The translations under genes were made by a program, and so were the position numbers. A stretch of 64,000 nt of DNA from Mesorhizobium sp. PAMC28654 (GTDB lineage: Bacteria; Pseudomonadota; Alphaproteobacteria; Rhizobiales; Rhizobiaceae), in NCBI RefSeq assembly GCF_020616515.1, contig NZ_CP085135.1:4340001-4404000 (forward strand), written 5' to 3'. Positions 1 through 10,845 of the stretch are shown in pieces. How positions within the stretch are numbered: position 1 is the stretch's first letter; each line of letters starts with the position of its first letter. The notes below the pieces were generated by a model. It was given only the letters and a program-made list of their open reading frames with translations. It was not told the DNA's origin and ran no database searches.

Positions 1-1
1 C

Positions 2-1411
2 TCAAAGCCTGTAGGCTTTTTTCGCAAGCGAGTAAGCCAGCTCCCCGGCCAGCTCATGCGCCTCGTCCTGGCCAAGCCGATGCTCCGCGACGAGCCGCGC
101 CAGGAAGGCGCAATCGACGCGGCGCGCCACGTCGTGACGGGCCGGGATCGATGGAAAGGCGCGCGTGTCGTCGTTGAAGCCGACGGTGTTGTAGAAGCCG
201 GCGGTTTCCGTCGTCATCTCGCGGAATCGGCGCATGCCTTCAGGGCTATCATGGAACCACCAGGCCGGCCCGAGCTTCAGCGCCGGATAGACGCCGGCAA
301 GCGGCGCCAGTTCGCGCGCATAGCTGCTCTCGTCAAGCGTGAAGAGCACGACCGTGAGATCCCGTTCCAGCCCGACGCAGTCCAGCAGCGGCCTCAGCGC
401 CGTCACATAGTCGGTTCGGGTCGGGATATCGAAACCCTTGTCCCGGCCGAATGTCTCGAACACTGCGCGCGAATGATTTCGCAGGGAGCCGGGATGGATC
501 TGCAGGACCAGCCCGTCGTCCAGGCTCATCTTGGCCATCTCGGTCAGCATCTGGGCGCGAAACAGCCGCCGTTCGCGCTCGTCGTCCGAGCCAAGACGAA
601 TCCGGTTGAACAGCTCCTCGGAAGCAGCGGCGGAAAGATTGGCGGTTTCGGCCGTCGGATGGCCATGGTCGGAGGAGGTCGCGCCAAAGCCCTTGAAGAA
701 AGCCCGGCGCTGGCGATGCGCGTCGAGATAGCCGCTCCAGCTACCGGTATCGCAGCCGGTGATTTCGCCGAAACGATCGAGATTGGCCAGAAAGCCCTCA
801 AAATCCGGATCGACGACCGCGTCGGGCCTGTAGGCGGTGACGACCCGGCCCTGCCAGCCGCTGTCGCGGATCATCTTGTGCCACTGCAGATCGTCGAGCG
901 CGCCTTCCGTTGTCGCGATCACCTCGATGTTGAAGCGCTCGAACAGCGCGCGTGGGCGATAATTGTCCCACTGCAGCAAGGTCGCGATCGTGTCGTAGTG
1001 ACGTTCGGCGGTCGTGGCGTTCAGCGGCTCTTCTATGCCGAAAAGATGAGACAGCACATGGTCGAACCAAAGCCGGGTCGGCGTACCACGAAACAGATAA
1101 TAGTGTTCGGCGAAGCGTTTCCAGATCGCCCTGCCGTCGGTCTCCATGGCCGAACCGCCGAGGGTTGGAACGCCGAGATCCTCGAGGCGAACACCCTGGC
1201 TGAGCAGCATGCGGAAAATATAGTGATCGGGAACGATGAGCAGTCGCGCCGGATCGGGAAACGGTTCGTTGAGCGCATACCAGCGCGGATCGGTATGGCC
1301 GTGCGGACTGACGATCGGCAGGCTTTTTATGCCCGCATAGAGGTCGCGGGCAATGGAGCGCGACTGCGCATCGGGTTGAAAAAGCAGGTCCGGATCGGTC
1401 AGCGCGATCAT
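2..1411 (-). CDS. uxaC: Glucuronate isomerase (uronate isomerase)
   Basis: Cytoplasmic isomerase of the hexuronate pathway (EC 5.3.1.12), converting D-glucuronate to D-fructuronate and D-galacturonate to D-tagaturonate. The 469-residue product has the usual family length and is complete, with the TGA at the very left edge of the window. It carries the N-terminal HGHTDPRW segment (residues about 37-44), part of the amidohydrolase-type metal site, and the C-terminal GFNDDTRAF segment typical of UxaC. An AGGAG ribosome site lies about ten bases before the ATG. It is divergent from the mannitol dehydrogenase-family gene at 1549, which probably encodes the next step of the pathway. Identification is by family recognition and is firm. 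Confidence 0.95.
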   Translation of the reverse strand: MIALTDPDLLFQPDAQSRSIARDLYAGIKSLPIVSPHGHTDPRWYALNEPFPDPARLLIVPDHYIFRMLLSQGVRLEDLGVPTLGGSAMETDGRAIWKRFAEHYYLFRGTPTRLWFDHVLSHLFGIEEPLNATTAERHYDTIATLLQWDNYRPRALFERFNIEVIATTEGALDDLQWHKMIRDSGWQGRVVTAYRPDAVVDPDFEGFLANLDRFGEITGCDTGSWSGYLDAHRQRRAFFKGFGATSSDHGHPTAETANLSAAASEELFNRIRLGSDDERERRLFRAQMLTEMAKMSLDDGLVLQIHPGSLRNHSRAVFETFGRDKGFDIPTRTDYVTALRPLLDCVGLERDLTVVLFTLDESSYARELAPLAGVYPALKLGPAWWFHDSPEGMRRFREMTTETAGFYNTVGFNDDTRAFPSIPARHDVARRVDCAFLARLVAEHRLGQDEAHELAGELAYSLAKKAYRL

Positions 1412-1548
1412 GGGAAAAACAGCTCCTTCCAGGTTGGATATCGGTACGGTTGGGCAAGGGTGATGTCAACGTATACGCCGAAACAGGCATCCTTGCGGCA
1501 ACCGGGAACAGGTGTTACGCAACCCGCGATCCGCTCGGGGACGACGCC

Positions 1549-3030
1549 ATGACCAGCAACCATTTGTCGGACAACACGCTACGATCGCTGTCCAAGGGCG
1601 TCACGACCCCCGGATATGATCGAGACAAGGTTGCGCTAGGCATCGTCCATCTCGGTGTCGGCGCCTTCCATCGCGCCCACCAGGCTGTCTATGTCGACGA
1701 TTGCCTCGGAGCCGGGGAGACAGGTTGGGGGATTGTCGGCGTCTCGCTGCGCAGCGCCGACACCCGCGACGCCCTGTCGCCGCAGGATGGGCTCTATACG
1801 CTGGCGGTCCGAAGCAGCCGCGGTGAACAGCTGCGCGTCATCGGCTCGATCGGCTCGATGCTGGTAGCACCGGAGGACGCTGGTGCCGTGCTTGCGGCAC
1901 TTGCCGATCCGCGCACGCGCATCGTCACCCTGACGATCACCGAAAAGGCCTATCTGAGGGCGCCGGGCGGCGGTCTCGACAGCGCTCATCCCGACATTGT
2001 CAGCGACCTGGCGCGGCCGGAACTGCCTAGGACCGCGCATGGCTTCCTGGCGGAAGCTCTCCGCCGCCGCCGCGCCGCCGGCGTCGCCCCCTTCACCGTG
2101 CTCTGCTGCGACAATCTCCCGGCCAATGGTGCGACACTGCACCGGCTGATGATCGAATTCGCCACGCTGCGCGATGCCGATCTTGCCCGTCACATTGCTG
2201 ACGAAGTGGCTTTTCCCTCGAGCATGGTCGACCGCATCGTGCCGGCAACCACGGATGCCGACCGGGCAAGGATCGCCGTCGAACTCGGTGTTCAGGACGC
2301 CTGGCCGGTGATGACCGAGCCATTCCGCCAATGGGTCATTGAAGACCACTTTCCGGCCGGGCGGCCGGCGTGGGAAAAATTCGGCGTCACCATGGTCGAG
2401 GACGTGCGGCCATACGAGGAGATGAAGCTGCGCCTGCTCAACGGCTCGCACTCGGCCATTGCCTATCTCGGCCTGCTCAGCGGTCATGCGACCGTGGACA
2501 GGGCTTTCGCCGACCCGGCGATCCGGCAATTCGTCGACGCATTGTGGGCGGAAGCCATTTCGACCCTGCCCGAGGATGCCGGACTCGACACGAGCTACAC
2601 CGAGGCGCTGGCGGAGCGTTTTTCCAACCCCGCGCTCGCCCACCGCACGGCGCAGATCGCCAATGACGGCAGCCAGAAACTACCGCAGCGTATCATCGCC
2701 TCCGCCATCGATTGCCTCGAAGCTGGTGATGAGATGGTCCATCTGACGCTGGTGGTGGCCGCCTGGATCGCCGCCTGCGCGGCGCGCGGAAGCACCTTGC
2801 CCGAAAGCCATTTCACCGATCCGCTCGACACGGCGCTGACAACACTTTTGCGCCAGCATTTGCCCGCGACCGAAACCGTGGCGGCGGTGTTCGACCTCGC
2901 CGGCTTCGCCGGGGATCATGCCGAGCGCCAGACGCTGATCGAACTCGCCGCCGTCCATCTCGTCCACCTGCGGCGGGGCGGCCCCACTCTTGCCTTCGCC
3001 GCGCTTGGCATAGGAAGCGAAGAGGCTTGA
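1549..3030 (+). CDS. uxuB: Mannitol dehydrogenase family protein, probable fructuronate reductase
   Basis: NAD-dependent polyol/hexuronate dehydrogenase of the long-chain mannitol dehydrogenase family. The ATG at 1549 gives 493 residues, the normal length, and begins just before the conserved GIVHLGVGAFHRAHQA nucleotide-binding start; an earlier in-frame ATG at 1450 would add an unconserved tail. The family active-site block is KLRLLNGSH at residues 293-301 with Lys293, Asn298 and His301. Divergent pairing with uxaC argues for fructuronate reductase (D-mannonate formation, EC 1.1.1.57) rather than mannitol 2-dehydrogenase, but sequence alone does not settle the substrate. Confidence 0.85.
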   Translation: MTSNHLSDNTLRSLSKGVTTPGYDRDKVALGIVHLGVGAFHRAHQAVYVDDCLGAGETGWGIVGVSLRSADTRDALSPQDGLYTLAVRSSRGEQLRVIGSIGSMLVAPEDAGAVLAALADPRTRIVTLTITEKAYLRAPGGGLDSAHPDIVSDLARPELPRTAHGFLAEALRRRRAAGVAPFTVLCCDNLPANGATLHRLMIEFATLRDADLARHIADEVAFPSSMVDRIVPATTDADRARIAVELGVQDAWPVMTEPFRQWVIEDHFPAGRPAWEKFGVTMVEDVRPYEEMKLRLLNGSHSAIAYLGLLSGHATVDRAFADPAIRQFVDALWAEAISTLPEDAGLDTSYTEALAERFSNPALAHRTAQIANDGSQKLPQRIIASAIDCLEAGDEMVHLTLVVAAWIAACAARGSTLPESHFTDPLDTALTTLLRQHLPATETVAAVFDLAGFAGDHAERQTLIELAAVHLVHLRRGGPTLAFAALGIGSEEA

Positions 3031-3103
3031 GATAGATCCGGCGCGGATCCGGCGCGGCGATCCCCGTGACATCGCCGCATGCCCGGCAGACCGACAAGCA
3101 GCT

Positions 3104-4063
3104 TTATCTGACGATCTGGCGATAGGTGTAGTCGATGCCGCGCGAGTTCCAGAACAGGCGCTCGGCCTTGCCGACCAGATTCTCAAAGGGGACAAAGCCG
3201 ACGTCAAAGCGGCTGTCGGCCGAATTGTCGCGGTTGTCGCCCAGCATGAAATAGCAGCCTTGCGGGACCACCAGGGCAGGTGTGTTATCGCCCGTCGAAC
3301 CATCCATCAGGTCGACGACGAAATGCGACACGCCGTTGGGCAGCGTTTCGCGCTGCAGCCTGGCGGTCTTCTCCGAAAACTCATCCGAGGCAAAAGGGCC
3401 GACATCCTGGAGGCTCACCGCCACGCCATTGATGTGCAGGATGCCATTGATCATCTGGATCCTGTCGCCGGGCATGCCGACGATCCTCTGGACGTAGTCG
3501 ATGTCCGGGTCAGGCGGAAATCGGAACACGACGACATCGCCTCGCTCGGGCTGCGCCGCCAGCACCCGTCCCGTGATCGGCAGCAACGAGAACGGCACGC
3601 TGTAGCGGCTGTAGCCATAGGCGAACTTGGATACGAACAGATAGTCGCCCCGTTCAAGTGTCGGCAGCATGCTGGTGGACGGAATCGAGAACGGTTGGAA
3701 CAGGAACGACCTGATCACGAAAGCCACCAGGTAGCTGGCGAGGAAGACCAGCCCGAGGACCGACAATCCGCGCGCATACCATTTGACCGGCCGGAACCTG
3801 CCGGCGAAAGGCACGACGACCGCCACCGAAAGAACAGAAACGGCCAGGCTCGTGACATTGGCCGCCCCAAGCCCGCTGGACCCGGGAACGCCGAATGCCG
3901 GGAAGCCGACATAGCAGGCCAGCAGCCCGATCAGGACGATCGCAATCAGGCTCGCAACCGCGAGCTTTCCACTGCCGATCCAGAGGAACCCGCCGAACGG
4001 CCCGCCAAAGAACGACACCAGGGCTGTGGACCATCTTGATCGTGATGGAGGTTCTTCTGCCAT
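3104..4063 (-). CDS. Signal peptidase I (S26) paralogue with extra N-terminal membrane segments
   Basis: Inner-membrane serine protease family that removes signal peptides. The 319-residue protein has about four hydrophobic segments (roughly residues 14-30, 34-55, 68-87 and 98-122) ahead of the catalytic domain; E. coli LepB has two. Box B is SIPSTSMLPT with the nucleophile Ser131, and box E is GDNRDNSADSRF. The box D segment reads DYVQRIVGMPGD, so Gln192 (codon CAG at 3490-3488) occupies the place of the general-base Lys of E. coli LepB (Lys145). It is therefore either an enzyme with altered chemistry or an inactive paralogue. It is not next to the rnc/era/acpS genes that usually flank rhizobial lepB, so the housekeeping copy is probably elsewhere. 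Confidence 0.85.
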   Translation of the reverse strand: MAEEPPSRSRWSTALVSFFGGPFGGFLWIGSGKLAVASLIAIVLIGLLACYVGFPAFGVPGSSGLGAANVTSLAVSVLSVAVVVPFAGRFRPVKWYARGLSVLGLVFLASYLVAFVIRSFLFQPFSIPSTSMLPTLERGDYLFVSKFAYGYSRYSVPFSLLPITGRVLAAQPERGDVVVFRFPPDPDIDYVQRIVGMPGDRIQMINGILHINGVAVSLQDVGPFASDEFSEKTARLQRETLPNGVSHFVVDLMDGSTGDNTPALVVPQGCYFMLGDNRDNSADSRFDVGFVPFENLVGKAERLFWNSRGIDYTYRQIVR

Positions 4064-4111
4064 CGGCTACCAAATGGGACCGCAAACGAGGCAGGACTTT
4101 CCAACAAACAA

Positions 4112-4135
4112 AAAAGCGAGGCAAGCCTCGCTTTT
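4112..4135 (-). terminator. Rho-independent terminator of the atp operon
   Basis: An 11-bp inverted repeat AAAAGCGAGGC / GCCTCGCTTTT with a minimal loop, followed on the minus strand by a TTTTTTG run, lies 42 bases past the atpC stop. It separates the ATPase operon from the lepB-like gene. Confidence 0.85.
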
Positions 4136-4176
4136 CAATTGCCCGATGGTCTGGGCGTATCGATGTGAGCCGAATG

Positions 4177-4584
4177 TCAGGCCGGCAGGATGGCGCCTTC
4201 CAGCGTCGTAAGCTGGCTAAGGAACTGCTCCGCCTTGCTGCGGCTGTGGTCGTCCTTGGCGTCGGCGGCGTCTTCCTTCGCCTCCTGGATGCGGCGGGCG
4301 AGATCGGCGCGGTCGACATTCTTCACGGCAACGGCGGATTCCGCCAGCAGCGTGCAACCCGAAGGAACGATGTCGGCGAAGCCGCCGAACACCACATAGC
4401 GCTCTTCCTGGCCAGACACGGACTTTACAGTGACAACGCCCGGCTTGATCGTGGTCATGACCGGCGCGTGATGGGCCATCACCGTCATCTCGCCTTCGGC
4501 ACCCGGAATGACGACCGATTCGACCTGCTCGGAAACCAGCAGGCGCTCCGGCGAGACCAGTTCGAATTTGAAAGCTTCAGCCAT
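4177..4584 (-). CDS. atpC: F1F0 ATP synthase subunit epsilon
   Basis: Epsilon subunit of the F1 sector, the rotating central-stalk partner of gamma and an inhibitor of ATP hydrolysis. The 135-residue product starts FKFELVSPERLLVSEQVESV and contains the GAEGEMTVMAHHAPV block of the N-terminal beta-sandwich; the C-terminal helical part follows. It is the last gene of atpHAGDC, 60 bases after atpD and just before the terminator at 4112. Confidence 0.97.
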   Translation of the reverse strand: MAEAFKFELVSPERLLVSEQVESVVIPGAEGEMTVMAHHAPVMTTIKPGVVTVKSVSGQEERYVVFGGFADIVPSGCTLLAESAVAVKNVDRADLARRIQEAKEDAADAKDDHSRSKAEQFLSQLTTLEGAILPA

Positions 4585-4644
4585 GGTGTCTCACAAACGC
4601 TTGGATCGAAGGCAGCGCGGCTGAACCGCGCTGCCAAATGGGAA

Positions 4645-6288
<1,644 letters not shown>

Positions 6289-7173
6289 CTAGAGCGCCTC
6301 GGCGCCCGAAATGATTTCGATCAGTTCCTTGGTAATCTGCGCCTGCCGCTGGCGGTTGTAGGTGATCGACAGCTTGTTGATCATGTCGCCGGCGTTGCGC
6401 GTCGCATTGTCCATCGCACTCATCTTGGCGCCCATTTCGCCGGCCGCGTTTTCAAGCAGCGCCCGGAAAACCTGCACGGAGATGTTGCGCGGGATAAGGT
6501 CGGAGAGGATTTCACCCGGCTCCGGTTCGTATTCATAAACGGCATTGCCGCCATCGGTCGCCTGGACTGGCGCGGAAGCGAGCCCAGCCGGAATGATCTG
6601 CTGCGCGGTCGGAATCTGGCTGATCACCGACTTGAACTGCGAATAGAAAAGCGTGCAGACGTCGAAGCCGCCCTCGCTGAAGAGGTGGATGACCTTCCTT
6701 GCGATCGCGTCGGCATTGGCGAAGCGAAGTGTCTTCACCTCGCGCAGATCGATGCGCTCAAGGATCATCGATGCATAGTCGCGGCGCAGGATGTCGAAAC
6801 CCTTCTTGCCAACGCAGATGATCTTGACCTGCTTGCCGTCGGCCAGCAGCCTGCGGATATGGTCGCGGGCGTGACGGGCGATCTGTGAGTTGAAGCCGCC
6901 GCACAGGCCGCGCTCGGCGGTGCATACGACCAGCAGATGCACGTCATCCTTGCCGGTACCGGTCATCAGCGTCGGCGCATCGCCGCCGCCGCCGATAGCC
7001 TGGGTGATGTTGGCCAGCACCGAACCCATGCGCTCGGAATAGGGGCGTGCCGCTTCGGCCGCCTCTTGCGCACGGCGCAGCTTCGCCGCGGCGACCATCT
7101 GCATCGCCTTGGTGATCTTCTGCGTCGCCTTGACCGAGGCGATACGGTTACGAAGGTCTTTTAATGAAGGCAT
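6289..7173 (-). CDS. atpG: F1F0 ATP synthase subunit gamma
   Basis: Central-stalk rotor subunit. The 294-residue protein begins [20 protein letters not shown], the conserved N-terminal coiled-coil helix, and ends in the conserved C-terminal helix with [22 protein letters not shown]. Length and both termini match the family. It sits between atpA (47 bases upstream) and atpD, in the standard order. Confidence 0.97.
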   Translation of the reverse strand: MPSLKDLRNRIASVKATQKITKAMQMVAAAKLRRAQEAAEAARPYSERMGSVLANITQAIGGGGDAPTLMTGTGKDDVHLLVVCTAERGLCGGFNSQIARHARDHIRRLLADGKQVKIICVGKKGFDILRRDYASMILERIDLREVKTLRFANADAIARKVIHLFSEGGFDVCTLFYSQFKSVISQIPTAQQIIPAGLASAPVQATDGGNAVYEYEPEPGEILSDLIPRNISVQVFRALLENAAGEMGAKMSAMDNATRNAGDMINKLSITYNRQRQAQITKELIEIISGAEAL

Positions 7174-7219
7174 GCTTCAAACCTGATCCCGTCTTGTCTC
7201 ATCCGGACTGGCGCTTCGC

Positions 7220-8749
7220 TCAGGCGAAGGTCTTGGCGAAAGCGTCGATCTCGGCCTTCAGTTTGGCACGCAGGTCGTCCGACAGCGCCTTTTCCTTGCG
7301 GATGGCCTCAAGGACATCCTTGCCGGCCGCACGCATGTGGCTGAGCAGCCCGTGCTCGAACTTGCCGACCTGATTGACCGGCAGCTTGTCGAGATAGCCG
7401 TTGACGCCGGCGAAGATCACCGCGACCTGCTCTTCCGTCTTCAGCGGCGAGAACTGCGGCTGCTTCAGGAGTTCGGTCAGGCGCGATCCGCGGTTGAGCA
7501 GGCGCTGCGTGGCGGCATCGAGATCCGAGCCGAACTGCGCGAACGCAGCCATTTCGCGGTACTGCGCGAGCTCACCCTTGATCGAGCCGGCAACCTGCTT
7601 CATCGCCTTGATCTGCGCGGCAGAGCCGACGCGGCTGACCGAAAGGCCGACGTTCACGGCAGGACGGATGCCCTGGAAGAACAGGTTGGTTTCGAGGAAG
7701 ATCTGGCCGTCGGTGATCGAGATCACGTTGGTCGGGATGTAGGCCGACACGTCATTGGCCTGCGTTTCGATGATCGGCAGGGCGGTCAGCGAGCCACCAC
7801 CCAGATCGTCGTTGAGCTTGGCGGCGCGCTCGAGCAGACGCGAGTGCAGGTAGAAGACGTCGCCAGGATAGGCTTCGCGGCCCGGCGGGCGGCGCAGCAG
7901 CAGAGACATCTGGCGATAGGCGACCGCCTGCTTCGACAGATCGTCGTAGCTGATCAGCGCGTGCATGCCATTGTCGCGGAAATATTCGCCCATGGTGCAT
8001 GCCGTGAACGGCGCCAGGAACTGCATCGGCGCGGGATCGGAAGCGGTGGCGGCGACGATGATCGAATATTCCAGCGCGCCGCGCTCTTCCAGGACCTTGA
8101 CGAACTGCGCGACGGTCGAGCGCTTCTGGCCGACGGCGACGTAGACGCAGTAGAGCTTTTCCTTCTCGGGGCCGTTGTCGTGCACCGACTTCTGGTTGAG
8201 CATCGTGTCGAGGATGATGGCGGTTTTGCCGGTCTGGCGATCGCCGATGACCAGCTCGCGCTGGCCGCGACCGACCGGGATCAGCGCATCGATGGCCTTG
8301 AGGCCCGTCGACATCGGCTCGTTCACCGATTTGCGCGGGATGATGCCGGGCGCCTTGACGTCGACGCGCTTGCGTTCGGTCGCCTTGATCGGGCCCTTGC
8401 CGTCGATCGGGTTGCCCAGCGCGTCGACGACGCGGCCGAGCAGGCCCATGCCGACAGGCGCGTCGACGATGGCGCCGGTGCGCTTGACGATGTCGCCTTC
8501 CTTGATGTCGCGGTCGGCGCCGAAGATGACGACGCCGACATTGTCGGCTTCGAGGTTGAGCGCCATGCCGCGGATGCCGCCGGGGAACTCGACCATCTCG
8601 CCGGCCTGGACGTTGTCGAGGCCGTAGACGCGGGCGATACCGTCACCGACGGACAGCACCTGACCGACTTCGGAGACTTCAGCCTCCTTGCCGAAATTCT
8701 TGATCTGGTCTTTCAGAATTGCGGAAATTTCCGCGGCGCGGATGTCCAT
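7220..8749 (-). CDS. atpA: F1F0 ATP synthase subunit alpha
   Basis: Regulatory nucleotide-binding alpha subunit of F1. The 509-residue protein starts [19 protein letters not shown] and has the P-loop [10 protein letters not shown] near residues 170-179 and the C-terminal helical domain. Its ATG overlaps the atpH stop codon (TGATG at 8751-8747), so the two genes are translationally coupled. Confidence 0.98.
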   Translation of the reverse strand: MDIRAAEISAILKDQIKNFGKEAEVSEVGQVLSVGDGIARVYGLDNVQAGEMVEFPGGIRGMALNLEADNVGVVIFGADRDIKEGDIVKRTGAIVDAPVGMGLLGRVVDALGNPIDGKGPIKATERKRVDVKAPGIIPRKSVNEPMSTGLKAIDALIPVGRGQRELVIGDRQTGKTAIILDTMLNQKSVHDNGPEKEKLYCVYVAVGQKRSTVAQFVKVLEERGALEYSIIVAATASDPAPMQFLAPFTACTMGEYFRDNGMHALISYDDLSKQAVAYRQMSLLLRRPPGREAYPGDVFYLHSRLLERAAKLNDDLGGGSLTALPIIETQANDVSAYIPTNVISITDGQIFLETNLFFQGIRPAVNVGLSVSRVGSAAQIKAMKQVAGSIKGELAQYREMAAFAQFGSDLDAATQRLLNRGSRLTELLKQPQFSPLKTEEQVAVIFAGVNGYLDKLPVNQVGKFEHGLLSHMRAAGKDVLEAIRKEKALSDDLRAKLKAEIDAFAKTFA

Positions 8750-9309
8750 CAGCCGACCTCTTTCAGTGCAAGCTTGAGCGAATTGAGTTTGGTTTTGAGT
8801 GACGTGTCGATCTGGCGCGAGCCCATCTTGACCACCAGCCCGCCGAGCAGCGACGGATCGACGGTGACGATGATCGCCACGTCCTTGCCGGCAACGCTTT
8901 TCAGCGCGGCCTTCAGTTCTGTTTGCTGGGCCGCCGTCAGCTCATGCGCCGACGTGACATCAGCAGTGGTCTCGCCACGAGCTTCGGCGGCGATCTGGCG
9001 GAACGCCTTGATCATGCCGGGCACCGCGAACAACCGCCGGTTCTGGGCGACGACGCGCAGGAAATTGCCGGCGAGGCCGGTGATCTTGGCCTTGTCGGCA
9101 ATGGCAGCGATGGCCTTGGCCTGGTCCTCGCTGGAGAACACTGGGCTGTTGATCAGGCGGGTAAGGTCCGCGCTGCCTTCCAGCATCGCTTCGAAACTGT
9201 TGAGGTCGGCCTCGACCTTGGCGATCGAATTTGCCTGCCGGGCGAGTTCGAACAGCGAACCCGCATAGCGTTCTGCAACACCTGAGATTGGCGATGACGT
9301 TTGAGCCAC
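8749..9309 (-). CDS. atpH: F1F0 ATP synthase subunit delta
   Basis: Peripheral-stalk delta subunit (OSCP family) joining F1 to the b subunits. The 186-residue product has the family C-terminal block [20 protein letters not shown]. It is the first gene of the F1 operon; the F0 genes (atpB, E, F) are not in the window, which is normal for alphaproteobacteria, where F0 is a separate locus. The 245-base upstream gap to 9555 must hold the operon promoter, but no convincing -35/-10 pair could be chosen by eye. Confidence 0.96.
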   Translation of the reverse strand: MAQTSSPISGVAERYAGSLFELARQANSIAKVEADLNSFEAMLEGSADLTRLINSPVFSSEDQAKAIAAIADKAKITGLAGNFLRVVAQNRRLFAVPGMIKAFRQIAAEARGETTADVTSAHELTAAQQTELKAALKSVAGKDVAIIVTVDPSLLGGLVVKMGSRQIDTSLKTKLNSLKLALKEVG

Positions 9310-9554
9310 GGACCGTCTTTTCTCTTGTCTGACAGGCCGCAGATTGTTGGCGCGAGCAAAAACTCTGGCTAAATCTTTGACCTTACTGCATTTTTTCGAG
9401 CACGGAGGCGCGGCTTCCGCTATCCCCGGCCGAAAGTCGATTGCCGTCTAGCACAGGCATTTTAAGACCGCAATGCGTCGTCCCGCATGGTTTTAGGCAC
9501 TATTGTCGCATCCGGCGGCCCAGTTCAACCGGAAGCCCCTGATTAGTCGATGAT

Positions 9555-9950
9555 TCAGGGCAGAAAGCCGAAGGCGAAGGCCAGCGGCGGCACGGCCAGC
9601 GCGAGTTCGATCACCACCGAAACCCAGTTGTAGGGCGTGTTGGCGCCATCCGACATCATTCCCAGCAGGCGGCCAAAGGCGGAGAACAACCAGCAGAAGC
9701 CCAGCGTCATGTAAATAAGCGGCTGGGCGAGCAATATCGCGCAGATGCCGACGCCGAGATAAAAACCCGCCATGGCCGCGCGGCCTTCGGCGATCGCCTC
9801 CGGTTTTGCGGGAATGGGCTGGATCCGCATGATCCTGAATCCAAAGCGCGGCGCCAGGAACATCAGCAAGCCGAACACAAGCGTAATGGCGGCACTCGAC
9901 CATGCCGCCCACTCGCCCTGGCTCATCGGCCACGGAAACGTAAAGTCCAT
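9555..9950 (-). CDS. Small four-helix membrane protein, DUF4345-like
   Basis: The 131-residue protein is almost entirely hydrophobic, with four predicted membrane segments (about residues 17-33, 60-78, 80-95 and 109-130) and a short charged loop (RIQPIPAKPEAIAEGRAAMAG) between the first and second. Size, topology and the AEGRAAMAGFYLG stretch resemble the DUF4345 family of unknown function. It stands alone between the atp operon and the toxin-antitoxin pair. No function can be assigned. Confidence 0.6.
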   Translation of the reverse strand: MDFTFPWPMSQGEWAAWSSAAITLVFGLLMFLAPRFGFRIMRIQPIPAKPEAIAEGRAAMAGFYLGVGICAILLAQPLIYMTLGFCWLFSAFGRLLGMMSDGANTPYNWVSVVIELALAVPPLAFAFGFLP

Positions 9951-10100
9951 CTTGTCCCCTCGAAAAGCCCCTGCTTCGAAATTTTAGGCAGTCTAACGCA
10001 CGCCCTTGGAAATCGGAATCGGTTTCCGGAAAGGATCATGCGTGAAATCAGATGCCAACGGCACACGCATGGCGAACTGTTCCTTTCCAGACACAATTCC

Positions 10101-10130
10101 TATATTATGACCACATGAGACCACAAGGAG
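10101..10130 (+). promoter_or_regulatory. Candidate promoter/operator of the toxin-antitoxin pair
   Basis: A TATATT box at 10101-10106 is followed by two direct copies of GACCACA (10109-10115 and 10119-10125), spaced exactly ten bases apart, one helical turn. An AAGGAG ribosome site (10125-10130) follows, seven bases from the antitoxin ATG. Direct repeats in this place suit autorepression by the antitoxin or complex; this is inferred from position only. Confidence 0.4.
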
Positions 10131-10137
10131 AGCCGAT

Positions 10138-10383
10138 ATGAAAACCATGCAGGTTCGAGAAGCCAAGGCGGGGTTCTCGGCACTCGTCGAGGCTGCGGAG
10201 AGCGGCGAGCCAACCATTATCACGAAGCATGGCAAGCCGGCAGCGATGATCGTGCCGATCGATGAGGGATGGAAGCTCTATCCTCAGGGCAACCAGAAGA
10301 GATTCGTGGATTTCCTGCTTCAATATCCGGGGGGCATCGAGCTTGAGCGCAATGAATCACCATCGCGGGAAGTCGAATTTTGA
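10138..10383 (+). CDS. Phd/YefM-family antitoxin
   Basis: DNA-binding antitoxin of a type II module. The 81-residue protein starts MKTMQVREAKAGFSALVEAA and continues with SGEPTIITKHGKPAAMIVP, the classic Phd/YefM N-terminal fold; the C-terminal third (residues 50-81) should be the toxin-neutralising tail. Its stop codon overlaps the TTG start of the PIN-domain toxin gene by four bases, indicating coupled translation. Confidence 0.88.
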   Translation: MKTMQVREAKAGFSALVEAAESGEPTIITKHGKPAAMIVPIDEGWKLYPQGNQKRFVDFLLQYPGGIELERNESPSREVEF

Positions 10384-10835
10384 GCGGCTACCTGCTTGAT
10401 ACTTCTTTTCTCTCAGCCTTCGCACCTGACCGCGCTCCGCTTCCTGCTCACGTCCAGACGTGGGTTGCCGAACAGCGCGAGCGTGGCGCCTGGTATATGT
10501 CGTCGATCGTTGTTCAGGAGGTGGAACGAGGCATTGCGAAATTGATGCGGTCGGGCGCGCTTGCCAAGGCGGAACGCCTCGGCCTCTGGTTCAATAGCCT
10601 CGTCATCGAGTTCGACCAACGCATCATCCCGGTCGATGCGGTCGTCGCACGGGAAGCCGGGCGGCTCGAAGACGCGACTATAGCGCGAGGCTCCAGTCCT
10701 GGCTTGGCTGATGTGCTGATCGCGGCGACCGCCCGTTTGAATGATCTTTCCGTGCTGACAGCCAACGTCCGGCATTTTGCCGCTCTCGATGTGCGCTATC
10801 TGAATCCGTTCGCCGAGGGCGGCCCGGCAGCGTAA
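10380..10835 (+). CDS. vapC: VapC-type PIN-domain toxin
   Basis: Predicted Mg-dependent RNase of a type II toxin-antitoxin system. The 151-residue protein has the PIN acidic residues Asp7 (YLLDTSFLS), Glu47 (VVQEVERG) and Asp111 (GLADVLIAATA), and ends with the LTANVRHF block that follows the last strand. Translation starts at a TTG (10380-10382) inside the antitoxin stop region (TTGA). Pairing of a VapC toxin with a Phd-type antitoxin is common. The cellular RNA target cannot be read from sequence. Confidence 0.88.
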   Translation: MSGYLLDTSFLSAFAPDRAPLPAHVQTWVAEQRERGAWYMSSIVVQEVERGIAKLMRSGALAKAERLGLWFNSLVIEFDQRIIPVDAVVAREAGRLEDATIARGSSPGLADVLIAATARLNDLSVLTANVRHFAALDVRYLNPFAEGGPAA

Positions 10836-10845
10836 CGCTCCGGCT

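Noticed and set aside
56..1552. A 498-codon open frame opposite uxaC
   Set aside because: uxaC is unambiguous on the minus strand and the opposing frame shows no recognisable domain.
9310..9554. A promoter for the atp operon
   Set aside because: Several AT-rich hexamers are present on the minus strand, but no -35/-10 pair was convincing enough to annotate.
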